A stretch of DNA of 64,000 bases from the NCBI GenBank assembly GCA_040360365.1, contig CP136412.1, one strand, 5' to 3'. The notes beneath the pieces are model-generated. The model made no database searches, was not told the origin of the DNA, and saw only the letters and a program-made list of their open reading frames with translations. This DNA is from Arcanobacterium_A hippocoleae_A. GTDB taxonomy: Bacteria > Actinomycetota > Actinomycetes > Actinomycetales > Actinomycetaceae. Positions within the stretch are counted from its first letter, which is position 1, and each line of letters begins with the position of its first letter. The translations under genes and the position numbers were made by a program. Below, piece after piece: positions 29,393 to 39,346 of the stretch.

Positions 29393-30132
29393 ATGATTAT
29401 TTTGCGCTATTCTAAGACTTTCCTTGATGCAAACTGTTATATTCTTGCAGATTCTGTTTATCGCCAGGCGCTGGTAGTAGATCCGGGCGCAGGTTCGCGT
29501 TTTTGGGTTAAGGAAACATTAGCAAAGCACAATTTAACTCTTGGGGCTGTACTTTTAACACACGGGCATGCCGATCATATTTGGGACGTTAGCGCATTTT
29601 CCGGAAATGTGCCGGTATACGTGCCGCAGCCTGATTTATATCGGCTTGATGATCCGCTCGGCACATTAGGGCTGCCGAATTTTGCTTTAGCTTTTACCAG
29701 AATGGGAATCAGCCAATGGGAAAAGCCGAAAAATTTGCAGTCTGTGCCGGATTTTGCTTATGAAACCGGATTTGAGTTTGTTCCGGGAATTACGCTCCGC
29801 GCAGTTTCAGCTCCCGGGCATACCGAAGGTTCGAGCGTATTTCTTTTCGACGGCAATATCGATAATCTCGCTGCTGTGCCGGAAGCGTTTTTGCAATCGG
29901 ATTTGGTTCCGGGGCGGCAGGAACATTTTATGCTCAGCGGCGATATAATCTTCAAAAATGGAATTGGACGCACTGATTTACCTGGGGAGACGAGCAAAAG
30001 ATGGTTTCATCGCTGCGTTTTCTTGTAAACTCAATTCGTCCCGAAACATATTTGCTTCCGGGGCACGGAGAATACACGACGATGTTCCACGAAACGCGCC
30101 ATTCGCCGTATCTCCATTCGGCAATGAGCTGA
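29393..30132 (+). CDS. Metallo-beta-lactamase-fold hydrolase, glyoxalase II-like (frame broken at 29984-29987)
   Basis: MBL-fold enzyme of 246 residues. The zinc motif LTHGHADHIWD is intact. SAPGHTEGSSVF provides the next His, LSGDIIFKNGIGRTDLPGG the bridging Asp, and LLPGHGEYTTM the last His. The frame breaks at GGGG 29984-29987; one more G restores GGDEQKMVSSLRFLVNS and the end up to 30132. Hydroxyacylglutathione-hydrolase-like proteins of this type precede hisS in many actinobacteria; substrate unknown. Confidence 0.87.
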
Positions 30133-30214
30133 TAATACCCGATTGTGCCGGCTGTGCAGATCTGCACATAATTACGATATTAAATTAGCGAAAGACGAAA
30201 CGAAAGTAAACAAA

Positions 30215-31543
30215 ATGGCGAAAATTGCTCCTCTTTCCGGTTTTCCAGAATGGCTCCCTGCAGGGCGGATTGTTGAACAGGGAATCCTTGATACACTGCG
30301 CGATACTTTTGAGTTACACGGCTTTTCCGGTATTGAAACCCGCGCAGTTGAGCCAGTTTCACAGCTTCTGGCAAAAGGGGAAACTTCAAAGGAAATCTAT
30401 CTGCTCTCGCGTTTGCAAGACCGCAGCGGAGCAAAAGATGCGGAACTCGGGCTGCATTTCGATTTAACTGTACCGCTTGCAAGATATGTGTTGGAACACG
30501 CTGGGCACCTTGATTTTCCGTTCCGTCGGTATCAGATTCAAAAAGTTTGGCGCGGCGAGCGCCCGCAAGATGGCCGTTTCCGCGAATTTATTCAAGCCGA
30601 TGTGGATGTTGTGGGGCAAGATACGCTGGCATTTCATCATGAAATTGAGCTTCCGCTAGTGATGGCGGATGCGCTTGCAAAGCTGCCGATTCCAAAAATC
30701 ACGATTCACGCTTCGAATCGGAAAGTAGCGCAAGGTTTTTATGAAGCCGCCGGCATTGAAAATGTGGAGGAAACGCTGCGGATTATCGACAAGCTCGATA
30801 AGGTCGGGGAAAAGGTTGTGAGGCAGCTGCTTGCTGAACGTGTTGGTGCGAATGACGAACAAATTCAAGCAGCACTCGCTTTAGCACAGATTCAAAGCGG
30901 TGATGCGTCTTTCGCGGAGCAGGTGCTTGCGTTTGGTTATCGAAGTGAGCTGCTCGATACCGGACTTGATGAATTGGTGCGGCTGGTGGAAGGAGCAAAT
31001 GAGTTGCTTCCCGGATCACTGGTAGCAGATTTGAAGATTGCACGCGGGCTTGACTATTACACGGGTTCAGTTTACGAATCAGTAATGGAAGGGCATGAAG
31101 ATCTCGGATCGGTTTGTTCTGGCGGACGTTATGATTCGCTGGTATCCGACGGGAAGCGGACTTTCCCAGGAGTTGGGCTGTCAATTGGTGTTTCACGGAT
31201 GCTTTCCCGAATTATTGGAAAAGAAGTGATTGTTCCAAGCCGGAAAGTGCCGGCTGTGGTGCTTGTGGCAGTGAATACAGAAGCACAGCGCCTGCACGCG
31301 GAAAAGACGGCAATGGAATTACGCAGCCGCGGAATTGCAGCGGAAGTTTCACCAAATTCAGCGAAATTCGGGAAGCAGATTAAGTATGCTGATAAGCGCG
31401 GAATCCCGTTCGTTTGGTTTACTACTGACGACGGTGAGCAAGTAAAGGATATTCGCTCCGGGGAACAAGTTGCAGCTGACGGAAAAGAGTGGAATCCGCC
31501 AGCTCATGATTTGAAACCGCAGCTGTGCGCGAATGCGGAATAA
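30215..31543 (+). CDS. hisS: Histidyl-tRNA synthetase
   Basis: 442 residues, unbroken class II synthetase. Near the start GFPEWLPAGR; then LHFDLTVPLARYV with the substrate-binding residues, RYQIQKVWRGERPQDGRFRE (motif 2), LDYYTGSVYE (histidine loop) and GGRYDSLV; then the anticodon-binding domain. I used ATG 30215 (MAKIAPLSG) rather than the upstream codon because homologues start there. It follows the MBL gene by 82 bp. Confidence 0.95.
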   Translation: MAKIAPLSGFPEWLPAGRIVEQGILDTLRDTFELHGFSGIETRAVEPVSQLLAKGETSKEIYLLSRLQDRSGAKDAELGLHFDLTVPLARYVLEHAGHLDFPFRRYQIQKVWRGERPQDGRFREFIQADVDVVGQDTLAFHHEIELPLVMADALAKLPIPKITIHASNRKVAQGFYEAAGIENVEETLRIIDKLDKVGEKVVRQLLAERVGANDEQIQAALALAQIQSGDASFAEQVLAFGYRSELLDTGLDELVRLVEGANELLPGSLVADLKIARGLDYYTGSVYESVMEGHEDLGSVCSGGRYDSLVSDGKRTFPGVGLSIGVSRMLSRIIGKEVIVPSRKVPAVVLVAVNTEAQRLHAEKTAMELRSRGIAAEVSPNSAKFGKQIKYADKRGIPFVWFTTDDGEQVKDIRSGEQVAADGKEWNPPAHDLKPQLCANAE

Positions 31544-31576
31544 TCATTTTCGGATTATTATCATCCGAAAATGATT
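31542..31576. repeat. Perfect inverted repeat overlapping the hisS stop
   Basis: 14-bp arms AATCATTTTCGGAT (31542-31555) and ATCCGAAAATGATT (31563-31576). The first arm overlaps the end of the hisS stop codon. No T run follows. It may stabilise the 3' end. Confidence 0.6.
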
Positions 31577-31636
31577 CGCCGGGAACGGTTTAATATCGGC
31601 AGTATACTGTTTATCCGCAAATATATTTGAGATACT

Positions 31637-31683
31637 AATGGAGTTGGCCGCAACAAAAGTTCGTTGCGGCCAACTCCATTTTT
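31637..31683. terminator. Strong bidirectional terminator between hisS and deaD
   Basis: Perfect 18-bp stem AATGGAGTTGGCCGCAAC / GTTGCGGCCAACTCCATT with an 8-nt loop and a T tract on the plus side. It lies between convergent hisS and deaD and could serve both. Confidence 0.85.
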
Positions 31684-31743
31684 GATTTATTTTTCAGCAG
31701 AAATTCGGAACTAGCGGTTTCCTAGCGCAGAGTTACCGTTTTC

Positions 31744-33923
31744 TCAGCTCCAACGTTTATTTAATTTACCTGCCTTTTTCACACTGCCGAAACTTTTCCC
31801 GCCATGCTTTGAACCAAAAGTATTTGCTTGCTTTCCGCTGCCAAAGTTCTTTTTACCAAAAGTTTTAAATGCAGTCTTGCCTGCCGCAAACTTACCTTTC
31901 ACAACTTTTCCGGGTTTCTTTCCGCGCTGCTCAGATTTTTGGATACGGCGCTCATCGCGGCTGAGTGATTCAAGCCGCGCACGTTTTTCATCACCATACT
32001 TTTTATCAGCACGGTACTTCCGAGTTTGGGTTTCACTATACTCATTGAAATCACCGTCGAAATTATTATGACGCTTTTCGCGTTTGAATTTTTCGCCTTT
32101 TTTGCAGCACCCGGACCATTATCGCGTGAAATATCAAGCGCACGCCCTTGGACTTTCGCGCGGGCAATTTTTTGTATTGTTTTCGCATCAAGCTCTTTTT
32201 CAAATTCAACAATCGAAAACGACGGGTAAATATCAATTCTGCCGAGCTGTGAACTACGCAAACCGCCTTCACCGGTAATCGCACCAACTATGGAACCTGG
32301 TTTCACACCGTCGCGTTTCCCAACCTCCACACGGTACATCGTACCCATGCCTTCGAACGTCCGGGCTTTACCTGATTCTTTGCGGCGTTTACTTTTCTTA
32401 CCGTCACCGCTGCCGAAATCATCAAATTTTGCGGTTAGCACATCCGGTTCGCTGTCAGTATCAGCAGGCCCGAAATCGCGCACAGCTAACGCCATTAACG
32501 CAAGAAGCAGCTCATCACGAGTAAGCTTCGGCTGCCCAGAAAGCCCATTTCCGTTTTCTTCAATATTACTCGAAGCTGATTCAGTAACCCCATGTGCAGC
32601 AATATCGGCATTTTTCTGTTTTTCGGCACCGCCATCGGGAAAACCATTCGAAATATAGGTTTGTAAATCAGCAGTTTCATCAGAATCTGCCTCATATTTG
32701 GCGAGGACATCCGCATATACCCAAAGGCGTCCGGCAGCAAAACGCGCTTCTGCCTGTTCAATTAGTTTTTGACTGCGGTAGGCCGAAACTTCTGCCGGTG
32801 TTGGCAAATCAACCTGAATCATGCTTGATTTGGTAACAGCTTCAATTTTACGCAAACGTGAGCGTTCTTTTGGTGTGACGAATGTAAGTGCAGTGCCTTC
32901 ACGTCCGGCTCTCCCGGTGCGTCCGATACGGTGAACGTAAGTATCAACTTCTCGCGGCACATCAAAATTAACCACGAGTCCAATCCGCTCCACATCAAGA
33001 CCGCGGGCAGCGACATCTGTTGCGACAAGGACGTCAAGGAAACCTGAACGGAGCCGATTTACCAGCTTTTCACGTTCAACCTGCGCCACATCACCTGAAA
33101 GTGCTGCTGCATGCACTCCGCGCGCAGTAAGTTCAAGCGAAAGTTCTTCTGCCGTCGCACGCGTGCGTACGAATACGAGTGCAGCTTCCGCTTCCGTAGT
33201 GGCAAGCACACGTGAGAGCGCACCAATTTTATGGCGGTTGGGAACCACGGCGAAAGTCTGCGCAATTGTATCCACTGTGGATGCTGCGGGAGTCACAGTG
33301 ATTTCGAGCGGATCTTGCAAATGTTCAGTCGCAATTTTACGAATCGAGCTTGGCATAGTTGCCGAAAACAATGCAGATATCCGCATCGATGGTAATTCAC
33401 CAGCGATTTTCTCCACGTCTTCAGCAAATCCCATCCGCAGCATTTCATCGGCTTCATCAAGCACGAAATAGCGCACTTTATCCAGCTTAAGCGCACCGCG
33501 GTCCATCAAATCCATAATTCGCCCTGGAGTTCCAACAACAACTTGTGCGCCATTCTTCAGCGCATTTAGCTGCGGGCCATAAGCTGAACCGCCATAGACT
33601 GCGACTACATTTAATTCCGCCGTCTTACTTGCAAAAGTTGAGATTGCGTCAGCTCCTTGCAGCGCAAGTTCACGGGTTGGTGCAAGAATTAAAGCTTGCA
33701 CGCATTTTTCATTCGGGTCTACATGCGTCAGCATCGGCAATCCGAATGCCGCAGTTTTCCCGGTTCCGGTTTGTGCAACTCCAACTACATCACGCTGATT
33801 CAGCAATGCCGGAATTGCTTTTGCCTGAATCGGAGTGGGAGTTTTAAATCCGAGATCAGTAATTGCTTGTAATAGGTTTTCTGGTAGTCCGAGCTCGCTG
33901 AAGGAGATTATGTTTTCAGACAT
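31744..33923 (-). CDS. deaD: DEAD-box RNA helicase DeaD/CsdA (frame broken at 32098-32103)
   Basis: ATP-dependent RNA helicase, cold-shock and ribosome-assembly type. Motifs in order: Q-motif LGFKTPTPIQ, I GVAQTGTGKTAAFGLP, Ia PTRELALQ, II VLDEADEMLRMGF, III LFSATMP, V DVAARGLDVERIG, VI YVHRIGRTGRAGREG. Next a DbpA-type RNA-binding domain (VEVGKRDGVKPGSIVGAI to GRALDISRD) and a Lys/Gly-rich basic tail. As given the frame ends at 31899. One extra A in the run 32098-32103 lets the basic tail run to a stop at 31744, giving 726 residues. I chose ATG 33923 (MSENIISFSEL); the frame extends further up. Confidence 0.93.
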
Positions 33924-34246
33924 TAGGTTTATACGTTCCTCTTCGGTATTTGTGAGTTTAAGATTGCGCCGGCTTTCGGATTTCAATAAATATTTGGCTT
34001 ATGCACTTGTGAAATATGAATTTAAGTTCACACTTCACGGCATAATCTGAATGAAAGCAGAACAGTGATTTTTCTGGACTTTAAGTGCTTCTTCGGCATG
34101 TTTAATTCCTTATATTGTCACGGCAAGCAGATATTTCATGCAATTCAGCGGTAAGCAGCGCATTGAAACACACCGTTTCATGCCGTTTGCGGAGCAAAGA
34201 CGTATTAGTATCTCTGTACCGCAGCATTAGATTTTTGTGAAAACTA

Positions 34247-35711
34247 CTAGGCTGTTACGGTAGATCCCATCTTGATTCGACTCGTGATAATTAAACCAAA
34301 CACGACCATTGCGGATGCAAAGCCGAGCGCATAAAGATATGCAATGTAGCCAGCTGGTTCAGTAAAAGCAAAAATGATTCCACCGAATGCGATAAGCACT
34401 GCAGCTCCAAGAGTATCAGAGACTTGGACAGCTGAAGACGTTTGCCCATGCTGTTCAGGCACAGTGAGAGCAAGCGCATGTGCAGCGAGCGCCGGATACA
34501 CTAGCCCGACACCAAATGATGCAAAAAGCCAGCCGATGTAAACAATTGCCCCATTAATCCCCGAAAACGCGCCGAGGAAAGTAATAAGTGTGCCCAGTAA
34601 TTGCAGCACGGAAGCAGCTAATGGAAGTTTTGCCCGAATCTGCGGATTAAAAATCCGGCCTTGAATCCACGATCCAAGCGCCCACGTTATTGATCCGACG
34701 GTAAGGACCATTCCCGCTGCTGTCGGATTATATCCGTGCAGATTCTTCAACATTAACGGAAGAAAAAGTTCGACAGTAAGATACGATCCGTTTATTATTC
34801 CGCGATAAAAAATTGTTGCCGGTAATCCGGGGAGAATCCGGAATGTATGCGGCGGGAGCAGCGGACGGACTGCAGCGAAACAAACCACTGTGAGCACGAG
34901 AATCGCAAGGAACGTAAGCGGAGTAAAATCTACTGCTTTCGTACCGGAAATAATTTGCAGCGCACCGACGGAAATACCGGAAAAAGTTGCAAAAATAAAC
35001 ATTCGCTTCAAACTGGGAACTTTCCTGCGGAAGCCGTCGGCGGGAACTGCTGCATTTTCATGACAATAATCGGCATTGATAAGACAATTAGTGCTGCCGG
35101 AACGCCAAAACCCAACGCCAGCTGAGATGTTCAACAAGAATTCCGGCAATCATTGGACCAATCAACGACGGAAGAATCCATGCAGCAGCAAAGGCTGCAA
35201 AAAATGCCGGCTGTTGGCGCGGCGCTACGAATTTCGCAATCATCACGTAGAGCGGCACAATTATCAGGCCCCCGCCGAATCCTTGAATTGCACGTCCGAA
35301 GACGAGCAGTTCGATATTTAATGCAGCGGTTTCAATTAACAGCCCGAGAATGAAGAATGAAATTCCGGCATAAAAAATCGGCTTCGGCCCTTTCACATCA
35401 CACCAGGAACCGGCGAGCACCGTGGTAACAAGCTGGGTTGCAAGTACGACTCCGGAAGCCAGGGCATACATGTGTTCGCCGTTTAACTCTTCAACCACGT
35501 AGGGCATTGCAGTAGCTACTGCAATAACTTCAAACGCGACCAGCGAAATCACAGATACGGAAATTATCTTGAGCCATTTTGCCAGCGACACACTCACTGT
35601 TTCAGTTTTCTTTTTCCGCTGATTAAACTTGCGGTTTCTATTTTTCCTGACTCGTCCGCTCTGCGGGGCAGAAGGAACTTCGCACATATTTTGCCTGCTT
35701 TGAAACTCCAT
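34247..35711 (-). CDS. MFS transporter (two frame breaks)
   Basis: Major facilitator of about 488 residues with ~14 hydrophobic helices, resembling multidrug-type exporters. The N-terminal cytosolic stretch is basic. TM1-4 contain VIAVATAMPYVVEELNG, AGSWCDVKGPKPIFYAG (the A motif region) and FGRAIQGFGGGLIIVP. Two bases are missing: in AAAA at 35107-35110 and TTT at 35021-35023 (plus-strand runs). Repaired, VEHLSWRWVFGVPAALIVLS runs across the gap into KVPSLKRMFIFATFSG. Start ATG 35711. Substrate unknown. Divergent from aspS. Confidence 0.85.
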
Positions 35712-36068
35712 TAGCTGCGGCTACCTAACTTCATTTTCTAAATATTTCCTCTACTGCCATGTTCTCAAGTTCGCCGCAATCAGCGCAATTAGTCTGTCTG
35801 TGAGGTTTCGCTCGCTCAAAAGAAAGTCTTTATGCGTTTAATTTTTGAAAAACATTGTGTTTTTTCCTGTGGATTTGCTGTAAAAATTACCTACCTGGAT
35901 TTCAACGCAAAAACTTACGGTAAATTTGCACCTGTAACAGCGGATTAAATTTTTCATAAAACACACATTCTAATTTCTGAGAGTACTGCTGAATTTTACC
36001 TGTGAATTTCGGCTCGCTAAAAGCAGGAATTTTCGTGCCGATTCTGTGCCGTCGTAAAATAAATCCGT
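35712..36068. other. Divergent intergenic region between the MFS gene and aspS
   Basis: No gene seen. AT-rich, and must hold the promoters of both genes; I could not pick out a convincing -35/-10 pair. Confidence 0.4.
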
Positions 36069-36115
36069 GGCAAGCTCCCGTCTCGAGCTGCCTGTAGCCC
36101 GCTCGTCTCGCGGGT
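36069..36115 (+). promoter_or_regulatory. Two-hairpin leader of aspS
   Basis: GGCAaGCTC (36069-36077) pairs with GAGCTGCC (36085-36092), then CCCGC (36098-36102) pairs with GCGGG (36110-36114). Both lie 30-75 nt before the GTG start. A regulatory role is inference. Confidence 0.4.
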
Positions 36116-36143
36116 GAATCAACACAATTGAAAGAGGTCTAAA

Positions 36144-37949
36144 GTGCTCCGCACGCGAATGGCAGGATCCCTGCGCAAGGAAGATATTGGCAAAACCGTC
36201 ACCCTAACAGGCTGGGTGGACCGTCGGCGTGATCACGGCGGCATTGCTTTTATCGATCTTCGCGACGCATCAGGGATTGCACAGGTAACGATTCGGGAAG
36301 AAGTCGCGCATGAGCTGCGCTCAGAATTCGTTGTAAAAATTACCGGCATCGTGAACGAACGTCCAGAGGGCAACGCTAATGCGGCGCTGCCGACCGGCGA
36401 TATTGAAGTTGCAGCCAGTGAAGTGGAAGTTTTGAATCCTGCTGCGCCGCTGCCGTTCCAGATTTCGGATCATGCGGAGGATGCGGGCACAGTAAATGAA
36501 GAGACGCGGCTAAAGTACCGTTATCTTGATTTGCGCCGCTCTTTTGAACAGAAAGCAATTCGTTTGCGCGCGAAAGTTTCACAGGCTGCACGCCGCGTGC
36601 TCGACGGTCACGATTTTGTGGAAATTGAGACTCCAACCTTGATTCGTTCGACTCCGGAAGGCGCACGTGATTTTATTGTTCCGGCGCGGCTTTCACCCGG
36701 TTCATGGTATGCGCTTCCGCAATCTCCGCAGCTTTTCAAACAGCTGCTAATGGTTGCGGGAATGGAGCGGTACTACCAAATTGCGCGCTGCTACCGTGAT
36801 GAAGATTTCCGTGCAGACCGTCAGCCGGAATTTACCCAGCTTGATATCGAAATGTCTTTCGTCTCCCAAGAAGACGTGATGGCAGTTGCAGAAGATATTA
36901 TTAAGGAAGTTTGGGGTTTGATCGGGGTTGATATTCCCACCCCGATTCCGCATATGCCATACAAGGAAGCAATGGAGCGTTTCGGATCGGATAAACCGGA
37001 TCTGCGCTTCGGATATGAACTTATTGATCTCACTGCGTACTTTAAAGAAACGCCATTTCGGGTATTCCAGGCGCCATACGTGGGCGCCGTCGTAATGCCG
37101 GGCGGCGGATCGCAGCCGCGCCGTACTTTCGATAAATGGCAAGAATGGGCGAAAGCTCGCGGTGCGAAAGGTCTGGCATATGTAACGATTGCGGAAGACG
37201 GCACATTGGGCGGCCCTGTTGCAAAGAATATCTCGGAAACTGAACGCGATGGTTTGGCGGAAGTAACTGGCGCAAAGCCGGGAGATTGCATTTTCTTCGG
37301 TGCCGGCGAACCGACTGCTTCACGCGATTTACTTGGTGCGGCACGTTTGGAGATTGGTAAGCGCTGCGGTTTAATCAATGAAGACGACTGGGCTTTCGTC
37401 TGGGTGGTAGACGCTCCGTTGTTTAAACCGACCAAGGATGCGGAAGCTGAAGGAGATGTGGCAGTAGCCGGCGGCGCCTGGACTGCAGTACACCATGCTT
37501 TCACTTCACCAAAACCAGAATGGCTCGATAAGTTTGATAAAGATCCGGGAAATGCACTGGCTTATGCATACGATATCGTCTGCAACGGCAACGAAATCGG
37601 CGGCGGTTCGATTCGTATCCACCGCCGCGATGTGCAGGAGCGAATCTTTAAAGTGATGGGCTTAGATCAGGAAACTGCACAGGAAAAGTTTGGCTTCCTG
37701 CTCGACGCATTCAAATTCGGCGCTCCGCCGCATGGCGGTATCGCGTTCGGCTGGGATCGTATCGTCGCTTTACTCACAAAGGCTCCTTCGATTCGCGATG
37801 TGATTGCATTCCCGAAGATTGGTAATGGCTGGGATCCAATGACTGACGCGCCAGCGCAAATTACTCCGCAGCAGCGCAAAGAAGCTGGTGTGGATGCGAA
37901 GCCGAAAGAAAAGAAAGCTGCAGCTGCAGCTAACGAAAAAGCTGAGTGA
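36144..37949 (+). CDS. aspS: Aspartyl-tRNA synthetase (bacterial type)
   Basis: 601 residues, unbroken. OB-fold anticodon domain with VTLTGWVDRRRDHGGIAFID; class IIb core with FVEIETPTLIRSTPEGARDF, QSPQLFKQLLMVAGMERYYQ, motif 2 RCYRDEDFRADRQPEFTQLD; the bacterial GAD insertion (~residues 290-410); and motif 3 GGIAFGWDRIVALL. Ends in an unconserved Ala/Lys tail. Start GTG after AAAGAGGTC. Whether it also charges tRNA-Asn cannot be told; no gatCAB is in the window. Confidence 0.96.
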   Translation: MLRTRMAGSLRKEDIGKTVTLTGWVDRRRDHGGIAFIDLRDASGIAQVTIREEVAHELRSEFVVKITGIVNERPEGNANAALPTGDIEVAASEVEVLNPAAPLPFQISDHAEDAGTVNEETRLKYRYLDLRRSFEQKAIRLRAKVSQAARRVLDGHDFVEIETPTLIRSTPEGARDFIVPARLSPGSWYALPQSPQLFKQLLMVAGMERYYQIARCYRDEDFRADRQPEFTQLDIEMSFVSQEDVMAVAEDIIKEVWGLIGVDIPTPIPHMPYKEAMERFGSDKPDLRFGYELIDLTAYFKETPFRVFQAPYVGAVVMPGGGSQPRRTFDKWQEWAKARGAKGLAYVTIAEDGTLGGPVAKNISETERDGLAEVTGAKPGDCIFFGAGEPTASRDLLGAARLEIGKRCGLINEDDWAFVWVVDAPLFKPTKDAEAEGDVAVAGGAWTAVHHAFTSPKPEWLDKFDKDPGNALAYAYDIVCNGNEIGGGSIRIHRRDVQERIFKVMGLDQETAQEKFGFLLDAFKFGAPPHGGIAFGWDRIVALLTKAPSIRDVIAFPKIGNGWDPMTDAPAQITPQQRKEAGVDAKPKEKKAAAAANEKAE

Positions 37950-38039
37950 ATACTTTCGAAATTAGCTGCGCGGCAGTTATTTAACTAGCTGGAATATTGG
38001 TTAAATCACTGCTTCAGCGGCAAAAGCGATTTTGCAATG

Positions 38040-38075
38040 GGTGCGGGGCTGGATTTTATTTTCCAGCTTCGCACC
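38040..38075 (+). terminator. Hairpin after aspS
   Basis: GGTGCGGGGCTGGA (38040-38053) pairs with TCCAGCTTCGCACC (38062-38075), with two G-U pairs. It lies ~90 bp past aspS and has no T tract. Confidence 0.5.
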
Positions 38076-38223
38076 TGTCTGTTGTTTATTCAGATATTCG
38101 CGGGCTTTTGCTGCTATTTGTTTGCGGCGAAAATATTGCGTTTGACATTTAATCCAGCTCGGATTGATGGCTTGCGGCAAAAAGTTTGCGGCTGGCGAAT
38201 ATTTTTTATGAGGTGAAAAGTTT

Positions 38224-39116
38224 ATGGATTTGGAAACAGCAGAAGGAGTGAATTCGCCGTTCTGGATGTTTGAAATTGGCGGACGGGCCCTACCAGCGGG
38301 AACAAAAATTATCTATCACTATTTCGGTGCAGATGCGGCTGTGCGGCTGACGCAAACGCAAGGCGCCGGCGGCGGATATTCATGGGAACCGCGAACAGTG
38401 CTTTACGCTTTTGGGCAGGCGCAAGCCGGGGTGCGTGAACTTGCAAAAATTGCGGCTGAGTTTACACGTCCGGAAATGGTGATGATAGATCGGCGGATTT
38501 ATAAAGCGTTGCCGCCAGAGTTAAAAGAATTTTATGGACCGTACTGGGGAAAAGGATGGGAATTTTTCTATGCAGCTTCTCCGCTTGCCGATGTACCTGA
38601 AACCGGAAATGTAGTCCGTTTGAAAGCTGGCAGCATGGAAACAATTTCCGCGATTTCAGAAATCGAGCGTGTGCTGCGTGCTTCGATTAAAGAAACTCAC
38701 GCCTTGCATGAAATGGAAAAGTTCGACTGGTTTGTACATCGGCTTGCGGATGGGCGAATCACTGCCGCAATGGGTGCAGAAGATGACCATTTGCCTGATC
38801 CGGGGGCATACCTTTCCAGCGTCGGTGTGGATTTGCGTGAAATTCTCGATACAAAGATTCTGCCGGCAATTTCCGGCAGGTGCGTTCAGCGCATTTTGCA
38901 GGCCTTGGTGCAGATCCTGAGTTTCAAGGGTGCGGTTATGGTACAGCTGTGATGGTGGGAGCGATTAACTGGTACTTAACACATGGATATGACTTCATTC
39001 GTTTCGGAATGTGGGACTGGAATGATAAGGCGCGCAGATTGTACCGCCGCCTTGGAATTGGTTGGAATGGCGGCGTGATTTTTGGGCAATCCGCTGATGA
39101 TTGGAACTGGAATTAA
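38224..39116 (+). CDS. GNAT-family acetyltransferase-like protein (frame broken near 38870)
   Basis: About 297 residues. The C-terminal part, VRSAHFAGLGADPEFQGCGY followed by GTAVMVGAINWYLTHGYDFI and NDKARRLYRRLG, is a GNAT acetyl-CoA-binding segment (the R/Q-G-x-G-x-G/A motif appears as FQGCGYGTA). The N-terminal ~200 residues show no domain I recognise and might be a second, degenerate GNAT unit. One base is missing between 38865 and 38875. Start ATG 38224 after TGAGGTG. Substrate unknown. Confidence 0.7.
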
Positions 39117-39346
39117 ACACAAAATCAAACGCAAAATTAAATATGCAATTTCTGGTGCGGTTGTAAAATCATCCTGATTTTGTGCTGTATGCAGCTTCAG
39201 AAAATTGCCGCATACTCCAGTGAACTTTCGGAAAACCCGACCCGGTTATTTTTACTTTGGTCTTAATCTTTTAGTTCGGAGAAAAATTTTTATTTGCTGC
39301 GAATTTCAGATTTAATTGGCAGCTGGATTGTATTTTTAATACATAA

